From NCBI RefSeq assembly GCF_003726035.1, contig NZ_QICD01000006.1, positions 48,587 through 112,586 of the forward strand: DNA of 64,000 nt. The letters run 5' to 3'. The DNA is from Paraeggerthella hongkongensis (lineage in GTDB: Bacteria; Actinomycetota; Coriobacteriia; Coriobacteriales; Eggerthellaceae). Below the pieces are notes generated by a model. That model saw only the letters and a list, made by a program, of their open reading frames with translations. It searched no databases and had not been told where the DNA came from. The first letter of the stretch is position 1; each line of letters opens with the position of its first letter. Positions 33,890 to 39,892 of the stretch are shown piece after piece. A program made the position numbers and the translations under genes.

Positions 33890-34815
33890 AATACAACCTC
33901 GACAAGCTCAAGAAGGTCGAGCTGCGCGACGTGTGGCCGCACGAGGCACTCGACTTCACCAAGTGGCTCTCCAAGGAGCCCAACCTTGCCATGCTGAGCT
34001 CCGCGGTCGGCATTGAGCTCGAGCTTATAGAGACCGAGTCGTCGGTGGGTTCGTTCAACGTCGACATCTATGCGCAGGAAGCCGGCACCGGACGCAAGGT
34101 GATCATCGAGAACCAGCTCGAGGACACCAACCACGACCACCTGGGCAAGGTGATCACCTACGCCGCCGGCAAGGGCGCCGAGGTCGTCATATGGGTGGTG
34201 GCCCGCGCGCGCGACGAGCACCGTCAGGCCATCGAGTGGCTCAACCAGCACACCGATAGCGACTTCGGGTTCTTCCTGGTGGAGATCGAGCTATGGTCCA
34301 TCGGCGACTCCCTGCCCGCGCCGCGCTTCTCCGTGGTCGAGCAGCCCAACGAGTGGACGAAGGCCATCAAGCTCAGCGAGGGCCTCTCCGAGACCGAGCG
34401 CGTGAAGCTCTCGTACTGGACCAAGTACCGCGAGGTAGCCCAGGCGACTCCCGAGTTCCTGAAGGTTTTCAACCCGCAAAAGCCCTCGAAAAACCACTGG
34501 ACCACTTTGCGCTGCGACACGTCCGCCTATCACATCGGCCTGCTTATAGACACGCAGCGCGGCCGCATCGGCATCGAGTTCTACGTGCCCGACGACAAGG
34601 AAATCGGTCACAAAGCTATAGACAACGCCGATTTGTTCGAAGAACGTCTCGGCCTTGCGGCCACGCCCTTCGACGCCAAGAAGGCATCGGGGCTTCGCTT
34701 CTACAAAGACGGCTGCAAGATCAAAGACAACGAGACCGCCTGGCCGGGATTCATATCGGAGCAGCTCGAGTGGGCTCTCGCCATGAAGAAGCTAATCGCC
34801 GAGCTGGGACTTTAG
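33886..34815 (+). CDS. DUF4268-like protein with PD-(D/E)xK nuclease fold
   Basis: The product has 309 residues from ATG 33886, overlapping the previous stop by 4 bases. The N-terminal half contains VGSFNVDIYAQEAGTGRKVIIENQLE (about 48-73), the D...ExQ form of the PD-(D/E)xK nuclease core, then YAAGKGAEVVIWVVARARDEHRQAIEWLN. The C-terminal half (about 165-305) resembles DUF4268. DUF4268 proteins are common in defence islands. Its DNA is GC-rich again, unlike the two genes before it. It ends 3 bases from the convergent MobC-like gene. Confidence 0.85.
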   Translation: MKYNLDKLKKVELRDVWPHEALDFTKWLSKEPNLAMLSSAVGIELELIETESSVGSFNVDIYAQEAGTGRKVIIENQLEDTNHDHLGKVITYAAGKGAEVVIWVVARARDEHRQAIEWLNQHTDSDFGFFLVEIELWSIGDSLPAPRFSVVEQPNEWTKAIKLSEGLSETERVKLSYWTKYREVAQATPEFLKVFNPQKPSKNHWTTLRCDTSAYHIGLLIDTQRGRIGIEFYVPDDKEIGHKAIDNADLFEERLGLAATPFDAKKASGLRFYKDGCKIKDNETAWPGFISEQLEWALAMKKLIAELGL

Positions 34816-34818
34816 ATG

Positions 34819-35244
34819 CTATCTACGTCCCATTCCGAAGATGCTCGCAGTGTTGGATTCTGCATCCATTACGGTTGTCACCGACTCTTCCAAAGGGGTG
34901 GTTCGTGGCGATGGCTCTTCCGCAGGCGCGTCTACCGGCTCGCCGAGCGCCAGGAAGAACCCCATCACCAGCTCGAGCCTCCGCTGGAGGAACTCGCTCA
35001 GCTCGCCGTAGGAGGCCGCCAGGTGCACATCCTTGGCCAACTCCGCCATCGAGTCCTTCAACGCCTTCTGCACGCTCACGGAGGGCCTCACCTCGACTTC
35101 GGTATCGGTGAGCTTGGCGATGATGTAGTCCTGCCTGCTCATCCCGCTCCAGGCCGCCATCTCGCATATGAGCTTGTGCTCCTCGGGCGTGCAACGAAAC
35201 GCCATCGTCTTGCTGCGCTTGCGGGCGCTGTTCTCGCATGGCAT
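34819..35244 (-). CDS. MobC-like ribbon-helix-helix protein next to the integrase
   Basis: The product has 141 residues from ATG at 35244 (AAGGGGGTAAGAAAG upstream). It begins with basic residues, then KTMAFRCTPEEHKLICEMAAWSGMSRQDYIIAKLTDTEVEVR, a ribbon-helix-helix domain of the type in MobC and other relaxosome proteins. The rest is helical (about 65-105). It is read in the same direction as int, 5 bases after it, so it is probably co-transcribed and may act in excision or in nick-site binding. It is distinct from the MobC-like protein at 17,211. Confidence 0.7.
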   Translation of the reverse strand: MPCENSARKRSKTMAFRCTPEEHKLICEMAAWSGMSRQDYIIAKLTDTEVEVRPSVSVQKALKDSMAELAKDVHLAASYGELSEFLQRRLELVMGFFLALGEPVDAPAEEPSPRTTPLEESVTTVMDAESNTASIFGMGRR

Positions 35245-35249
35245 CTTTC

Positions 35250-36320
35250 TTACCCCCTTGCTCCGTCGAGCGCGGCGGCCATCTCGTCCTGCTTCGTGGG
35301 GAACAGGTGCGCATATCGGTAGGTGATGTCCACCGCCTCGTGGCCCATGCGCTCGGCGATGGCCAGCGCGGAGAATCCCATCTCGATCAGCAGGCTCACG
35401 TGGCTGTGGCGTATGTCGTGTATGCGGATGCGCTTCACGCCCGACGCCCTGCACCCGCGCTCCATCTCATGGGCAAGGAAGTGCTTGGTCACGGCGAACA
35501 GGCGCTCGTCGGGGGCGACGTCGTCGCGCATCTCGATGAAGTCGGCCATCTCGTCGCGCAGGAAGGCGGGCATGACGATCGTGCGCACCGACTTGGGCGT
35601 CTTGGGGTCGGTCACGGTGTCCACGCCGTGGAGGCTCTGGTACGACTTGTTGATGCGCAGCCGCGAAGTCTCCAGCATGAAGTCGGACGGCGTGAGCGCC
35701 AGGAGCTCGCCGCAGCGGATGCCCGTCCAGTAGAGCAGCTCGAAGGCGTGGAACGACAGCGGTTTGTCCATTACGGCCTCGCTGAACCTCAGGTACTCGT
35801 CCTTGGTCCAGAACTGCATCTCGCTGCCCTTTTTCGAGCCTATCTTGTCGACCCTGCGCACCGGGTTGTCGGTGAGGCCGTAGTAGCGCTCGGCATGGTT
35901 GAAGATGGCGTTGAGCTGGTTGTTCACCGTGCGCAGGTACGTCGGCGCCCAGGGCTTCCCGTCGGCGTCCCGGTGCTCGGTGAGCTCGTTTTGCCACCTG
36001 ATGACGTCGATCGGCCTCACGTCGCACATGCGCATGTCCCCGAAGAACGGCACGAGCTTGTCGTTGATGATGTACTCCTTGGTGATCCACGTGTGTTCGC
36101 GTATGCGCGGCTTCACCTCGGAAGCGTACACCTCGACGAACTCGGAGAACGTCATGTCCATGGCCCCGCCGTTAAGGCTCTTGAACTTGCCCTCCCACAC
36201 GGCGGCTTCCACCTCGGAGGAGAAGCCGCGCTTCGTCTTGTGGCGCTTCGAGCCGCGGGCATCGCGGTAGTAGCACTGCACGTAGAACGTGCCGTTGTTG
36301 TCATCTTTGTACACGGGCAT
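35250..36320 (-). CDS. int: Tn916-type tyrosine recombinase (integrase)
   Basis: The product has 356 residues. An N-terminal arm-binding domain (about 1-60, FYVQCYYRDARGSKRHKTKRGF) is followed by a core-binding domain (TFSEFVEVYASEVKPRIREHTW...) and the catalytic domain with Arg in TGIRCGELLAL, HDIRHSH and Tyr336 in TYRYAHLFP. The enzyme integrates the ICE at guaA and, with Xis, excises it. ATG at 36320 directly follows the xis stop. Its arm-binding domain should recognise the repeated TTTACTCCC sites near guaA. Confidence 0.95.
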   Translation of the reverse strand: MPVYKDDNNGTFYVQCYYRDARGSKRHKTKRGFSSEVEAAVWEGKFKSLNGGAMDMTFSEFVEVYASEVKPRIREHTWITKEYIINDKLVPFFGDMRMCDVRPIDVIRWQNELTEHRDADGKPWAPTYLRTVNNQLNAIFNHAERYYGLTDNPVRRVDKIGSKKGSEMQFWTKDEYLRFSEAVMDKPLSFHAFELLYWTGIRCGELLALTPSDFMLETSRLRINKSYQSLHGVDTVTDPKTPKSVRTIVMPAFLRDEMADFIEMRDDVAPDERLFAVTKHFLAHEMERGCRASGVKRIRIHDIRHSHVSLLIEMGFSALAIAERMGHEAVDITYRYAHLFPTKQDEMAAALDGARG

Positions 36321-36321
36321 G

Positions 36322-36525
36322 TCAGTCCACCTCCGGGAAATACAGGGCGTCGAAGACGTCGCTTCGAACGCGCCCGCGGATAACCACGCGCCCGCGCGCC
36401 TCCTGCTCGGCGTTTATCTTCCTGATCACCTCGTAGGCGCTGCCTTTCTTGATCCTCAGCAGCTCCGCGACCTCGTCGGCGTCCAGCATGTGCGGCCTCG
36501 GCGTCTTCGCCACCTTCTCATCCAT
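36322..36525 (-). CDS. xis: Excisionase (HTH_17/MerR-like)
   Basis: The product has 67 residues. MDEK at 36525 has GGAGGAG 2 bases upstream and is preferred to an ATG five codons earlier. The protein reads HMLDADEVAELLRIKKGSAYEVIRKINAEQEARGRVVIRGRVRSDVFDALYF, the winged-helix excisionase pattern of Xis partners of Tn916-type integrases. It helps the integrase to excise the element and probably bends DNA at the element end. It is transcribed together with int from the operator-rich gap. Confidence 0.85.
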   Translation of the reverse strand: MDEKVAKTPRPHMLDADEVAELLRIKKGSAYEVIRKINAEQEARGRVVIRGRVRSDVFDALYFPEVD

Positions 36526-36543
36526 GACTCCTCCAATCATTAG

Positions 36544-36559
36544 CGTACGGATATGTACG
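36544..36559. promoter_or_regulatory. Operator CGTACGGATATGTACG in the xis/repressor gap
   Basis: This palindromic 16-mer matches the core of the parA operator at 15 of 16 positions (CGTACGGTTATGTACG). It sits 18 bases upstream of the xis start codon, so a bound protein would block xis-int transcription or translation. Confidence 0.65.
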
Positions 36560-36579
36560 GTTTACAGATTTAGAGTAAA

Positions 36580-36594
36580 CGTACATATCTGTAC
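36580..36594. promoter_or_regulatory. Second operator copy (inverted)
   Basis: CGTACATATCTGTAC is the reverse-complement form of GTACAGATATGTACG, the same core as at 36544. It is 36 bases from the first copy, about three and a half helical turns. Confidence 0.6.
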
Positions 36595-36608
36595 TGTCAA
36601 TAGAATTG

Positions 36609-36624
36609 CGTACATTTGCGTACG
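36609..36624. promoter_or_regulatory. Third operator copy near the repressor start
   Basis: CGTACATTTGCGTACG keeps the CGTAC/GTACG ends with a different centre. It lies 41 bases before the repressor ATG, where it could mediate autoregulation. Confidence 0.6.
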
Positions 36625-36665
36625 CTGATAAGATGTGCGGGTACGTATTTTCAGGAGGAGGGCGC

Positions 36666-37079
36666 ATGTCCGTAGGCGAGAACATAAGGCGGTACCGCAA
36701 GTTGCGGGGCATGACGCAGGCGCAGCTCGCCGAGGCCGTCGGCCTGACCGAGGGGGCCGTGCGCCACTACGAGAGCGGCATCCGCGCGGTGAAGCCCGAA
36801 CTGCTCGGGTCCATCGCCGATACGCTCGGCGTGTCCGTCAACGCCCTCAAGGATTACGGCGTCGAGAACGCGAGCGACCTCATGTCGCTTCTCGTGCGGC
36901 TCGAGGACTCCTTCGGTATCGTTCCCTCAGCCGACGGTTCGGGTCTCACTCTGAACCCCAAGGCTCCGCACGCGCCCAAAGCGGCGATGGCGATCGAGCT
37001 GTGGGCAGAGAAGCGCGCGCAGGTCGAGAACGGCGAGATCGACGCCGACGAATACGAGGACTGGAAAGCCTTGCTGTAG
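36666..37079 (+). CDS. Xre-type repressor of the ICE
   Basis: The product has 137 residues from ATG 36666 (AGGAGGAGGG upstream); an upstream in-frame ATG lies inside an operator. The helix-turn-helix domain is at about 5-62: GENIRRYRKLRGMTQAQLAEAVGLTEGAVRHYESGIRAVKPELLGSIADTLGVS. The C-terminal part (about 63-137) is acidic, with WAEKRAQVENGEIDADEYEDW. It is divergent from xis-int across the three operator copies and is probably the repressor that keeps int, xis and perhaps parAB silent. Confidence 0.88.
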   Translation: MSVGENIRRYRKLRGMTQAQLAEAVGLTEGAVRHYESGIRAVKPELLGSIADTLGVSVNALKDYGVENASDLMSLLVRLEDSFGIVPSADGSGLTLNPKAPHAPKAAMAIELWAEKRAQVENGEIDADEYEDWKALL

Positions 37080-37696
37080 CGGCTCCCCGCATTTTGCAAT
37101 CAACGCAACCGAATCAGGACGCCAAGCTAGGCTGTGAGCGCCGCTCACACCTGCGTATGCTGAGTTTTTACTCCCCATTGCATGCAAAGGCATTTTCGGC
37201 GCACCTGGGGAGTAAATGACGCGGTGGTTTACACGGCGGCACACTACAGTACACCGCGGCATTTCTCCTGATTACTCCCGTTTACATTGAAAGGGCGAGA
37301 TTCTTTACTCCCCATTAACCACCTGGGGAAACGCCGTACGGAGACTGCAAAAATGACCGTTGAGTTCGATTTGAGTTTCACGGGCCCCGAAACGGCCTTG
37401 TTTCGCCCTCGGGGACAAAAACCGCGCGTCTACTCACTTGAGATAAATCCTTACTCCCATTCCCCCGAATGCCGCCCCGTTCCTTGCCATCTTGAAATAC
37501 GGGGAGTAAATAGCGAAATCGCAGGTGAAAGGGAGTAAAAAGGTAAAGAAAAAGCCTCCGTCCCAACATGGAAACGGAGGCTCGATAATCGGTTTTACTC
37601 ACCAATGTCGCTGGTGGCTTTGCCGTGACCCTCGTACGAAACAAAACTCAGAGGCACAGTGCGGCACTCAAAAATGCAGGTCAAAGCCCTATCGGC
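37080..37696. other. Attachment region: noncoding stretch with repeated TTTACTCCC sites
   Basis: No gene is supported. TTTACTCCC[C/A]-like copies in both orientations are at 37167-37179, 37207-37216, 37272-37280, 37304-37316, 37451-37461, 37501-37510 and 37531-37540. Their shared part is the same as the guaA 3' end TTACTCCCACTC (37697 on). This layout fits integrase arm sites beside the core site. Open frames here are short and unlike proteins. Confidence 0.7.
37545..37581 (-). terminator. Rho-independent terminator for guaA
   Basis: Stem GCCTCCGT/ACGGAGGC (37554-37561 with 37574-37581), read on the minus strand, is followed by a T-rich run (complement of AAAGAAAAA). It lies about 115 bases past the guaA stop, on the ICE side of the attachment site. 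The integrated element therefore appears to supply the terminator for guaA. Confidence 0.7.
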
Positions 37697-37709
37697 TTAC
37701 TCCCACTCA
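37697..37709. other. Attachment core at the guaA 3' end
   Basis: TTACTCCCACTCA (complement of TGAGTGGGAGTAA) spans the guaA stop codon and the last codons (Glu-Trp-Glu). It matches the repeated motif in the adjacent noncoding DNA and a known integration hotspot of genomic islands. The exact crossover cannot be seen without the left end of the element. Confidence 0.6.
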
Positions 37710-39295
37710 ATCGTCGCCGGCGGTTTGCTCGTGATGTCGTAGGCCACCCGGTTCACGCCCGGCACCTCGGCCACGATCCTGCCGCTCACGCGCGCCAGCA
37801 CCTCGTAGGGCAGCTTCGCCCAGTCGGCGGTCATCGCGTCGCTCGACTCCACGGCGCGCAGGATCACGGGATAGCCGTACGTGCGCTCGTCGCCCATCAC
37901 GCCGACGCTCTTGATGTCGGGCAGCACCGCGAAGTACTGCCACACGCTGCCTTCGCCGTTGCGCTCGCCGGTCTGCTCGAACACAGCAACGTTGTACGCG
38001 TCCAGCTCCTCGCGCACGATGGCGTCCGCCTCCTTCAGGATGGCCAGCTTCTCGCGCGTCACCGTGCCGATGATGCGGATGGCCAAACCCGGCCCCGGGA
38101 ACGGCTGGCGATGCACGATGTGATCGGGCAGTCCCAGCGCCGTGCCCAGCGCGCGCACTTCGTCCTTGAAGAAGTGGTCCAAAGGCTCGATCAGGTCGAA
38201 ATGCACGCCTTCGGGGAAGGGGATCAGGTTGTGGTGGCTCTTGATGGTGCTCGCCTTGCCGCCGGTTTTGCGCGCGCCGCTCTCGATGATGTCAGGGTAG
38301 ATGGTGCCCTGCGCCAAAAACCTCACGCCGTCCAGCTTCTGCGCCTCGTCGAAGAACACCTTCCAGAACTCGGTGCCGATGATCGTGCGCTTCTCCTCGG
38401 GATCCACCACGTCGGCCAGCAGCGCCGCGTAGCGATCCTCGGCGTGCACGTGCACGAAGTCCACGTCGAACTGCTTCGTGAACACGGCCTCCACCTCTTC
38501 GGGCTCGTCCTTGCGAAGCAAGCCGTGGTTCACGAACACGCAGGTCAGCTGCTTGCCGATAGCCCGCGCGCACAGCGCGGCCACCACGGAGGAGTCCACG
38601 CCGCCCGAAAGGCCCAGGATCACGCGGGCATCGCCCACCTGCGCGCGGATGGCCTCCACCGCGTCGTCGATGATGGAGTCCATGGTCCAGTTTCGCTCCA
38701 GCTCGCAAATGCCGAACAGGAAGTTCCTCAGCAGCTCGTCGCCGTGCGGCGTGTGGCGCACCTCGGGATGGAACTGCGTCGCGTACAGCCTGCGCTCGGC
38801 GCATTCCATCGAGGCCACGGGGCACGTCTCGGTCCTCGCCGTCACCGCGAACCCTGCGGGCACGTGCGAAACCGCGTCGCGGTGGCTCATCCACACCGTT
38901 TGCTCGGCCGGGGTCTCGCCGTACAGCTGCGATGCGCCCGCGTCGCAGCGCTCGAGCTCGGCCGCGCCGTACTCGCCCTTTTCCGTATGGCCCACGGTGC
39001 CGCCCAGCGTCACGGCCATGATCTGCTGCCCGTAGCAAAAGCCCAGCACCGGAATTCCCAGCTCGAAGATCTCAGGGTCGATGGACGGTGCGTCCTCGGC
39101 GTACACGCTGGCCGGGCCGCCCGACAAGATGATGGCCGCCGGCTTCATTTCGCGCACTTCGGCGGCGGCGATGTCGCACGGGACGATTTCCGAGTACACG
39201 CCCAGATCGCGCACGCGGCGGGCGATCAGCTGCCCGTATTGCGCGCCGAAATCGACGACGATAACCTTCTGGTCGGGGGAGGTGCGTTGCGACAC
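37697..39295 (-). CDS. guaA: GMP synthase (glutamine-hydrolysing)
   Basis: The 532-residue enzyme makes GMP from XMP, glutamine and ATP. The glutaminase domain has Cys87 in GFCYGQQI and a His/Glu pair near TQFHPE. The ATP-pyrophosphatase domain has GLSGGVDSSV (about 225-234). The C-terminal dimerisation domain ends PPATIEWE, the conserved end used as attachment site by many elements. The frame is intact, so insertion at the 3' end has not broken the gene. Start ATG at 39295 follows AGGAGTATCCC. Confidence 0.98.
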   Translation of the reverse strand: MSQRTSPDQKVIVVDFGAQYGQLIARRVRDLGVYSEIVPCDIAAAEVREMKPAAIILSGGPASVYAEDAPSIDPEIFELGIPVLGFCYGQQIMAVTLGGTVGHTEKGEYGAAELERCDAGASQLYGETPAEQTVWMSHRDAVSHVPAGFAVTARTETCPVASMECAERRLYATQFHPEVRHTPHGDELLRNFLFGICELERNWTMDSIIDDAVEAIRAQVGDARVILGLSGGVDSSVVAALCARAIGKQLTCVFVNHGLLRKDEPEEVEAVFTKQFDVDFVHVHAEDRYAALLADVVDPEEKRTIIGTEFWKVFFDEAQKLDGVRFLAQGTIYPDIIESGARKTGGKASTIKSHHNLIPFPEGVHFDLIEPLDHFFKDEVRALGTALGLPDHIVHRQPFPGPGLAIRIIGTVTREKLAILKEADAIVREELDAYNVAVFEQTGERNGEGSVWQYFAVLPDIKSVGVMGDERTYGYPVILRAVESSDAMTADWAKLPYEVLARVSGRIVAEVPGVNRVAYDITSKPPATIEWE

Positions 39296-39499
39296 GGGAT
39301 ACTCCTAGCTTTGCGATGATTGCTTGAATATGCGGCCATATTACCCGAAAAGCTGTTACAAGTGTGTTTCCTGGCGGTTTTGCATGCGCTCTGCAAGTAT
39401 TCACCACGTGCTTAGTGCTTTGGTGTGCGGGGTATCCTGCCAGGTTCATGCGATCGTGGGATAACGTCACAGCGGAAACAGGGGCGAATGGAGGCAATC

Positions 39500-39892
39500 A
39501 TGAAGACCGTTAGAGTTGCAGCGGCTCTTATCATAGACGGGAATCGAGTGATGGCGACTCAGAGAAATTACGGTGATTTTGCCGGTGGTTGGGAATTTCC
39601 GGGCGGCAAAATTGAGCAAGGAGAAACGCCCGAAGAAGCGCTTGAGCGAGAAATAAAGGAAGAGCTCGGATTGGGCATTCGCTCTATAGAGTTTTTCAAA
39701 AACGTAAGGTATCAATACGAGACCTTTTTTCTCGATATGGATTGCTTCACGTGTGAGATCGAATCCGGAAAGCTTGAGCTTCACGACCATTCTTCGATGA
39801 AGTGGCTCGATAGCCGTTCGCTTTATGACGTTGAATGGCTTCCGGCGGATGTTGGCATTATCGAAGATTTAAAGATCCGTCTGGCCGGTTAG
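39500..39892 (+). CDS. Nudix hydrolase (MutT-like)
   Basis: The product has 130 residues from ATG 39500 (GGAGGCAATC upstream; another ATG lies 12 bases earlier). The Nudix box is GGKIEQGETPEEALEREIKEELGL (about 37-60), all catalytic Glu and Arg present. The rest follows the small MutT/CTP-pyrophosphohydrolase pattern. The gene is AT-richer than guaA and ends in a 24-base tail-to-tail overlap with the helicase gene on the other strand. Its neighbour and DNA composition suggest it belongs to the same small islet and not to house-keeping. Confidence 0.9.
   Translation: MKTVRVAAALIIDGNRVMATQRNYGDFAGGWEFPGGKIEQGETPEEALEREIKEELGLGIRSIEFFKNVRYQYETFFLDMDCFTCEIESGKLELHDHSSMKWLDSRSLYDVEWLPADVGIIEDLKIRLAG

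Larger units (their letters stand above)
1..37709. mobile_element. Integrative and conjugative element (Tn1549-like backbone), right-hand part, inserted at the 3' end of guaA
   Basis: The stretch carries, in the order known for Tn1549/CTn4-type elements, a DUF3801 protein, VirD4-like coupling ATPase, Maff2, PrgI, VirB4, an NlpC/P60 hydrolase and a TrbL/VirB6-like protein. These are followed by relaxase, MobC, ParAB, cargo, and finally Xis, Int and a repressor at the right end. The integrase side ends where guaA begins. The guaA 3' end (GAGTGGGAGTAA on the minus strand) is a known integration hotspot, and related TTTACTCCC copies sit inside the element next to it. The left end is not in the window, so element length and the second attachment copy cannot be seen. 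The right boundary is placed at the guaA stop and is good to perhaps 20 bases. Confidence 0.85.

Noticed and set aside
21135..34815. CRISPR array or Cas genes within the defence region
   Set aside because: No regularly spaced repeats and no Cas1/Cas2-type protein were seen anywhere in the window.
37287..37538. 83-residue open frame in the attachment region
   Set aside because: It spans the att-like repeats, has no ribosome site and reads as translated repeat sequence.
36541..37700. tRNA-type attachment site
   Set aside because: No tRNA-like sequence is present near the integrase; the guaA 3' end explains the insertion.
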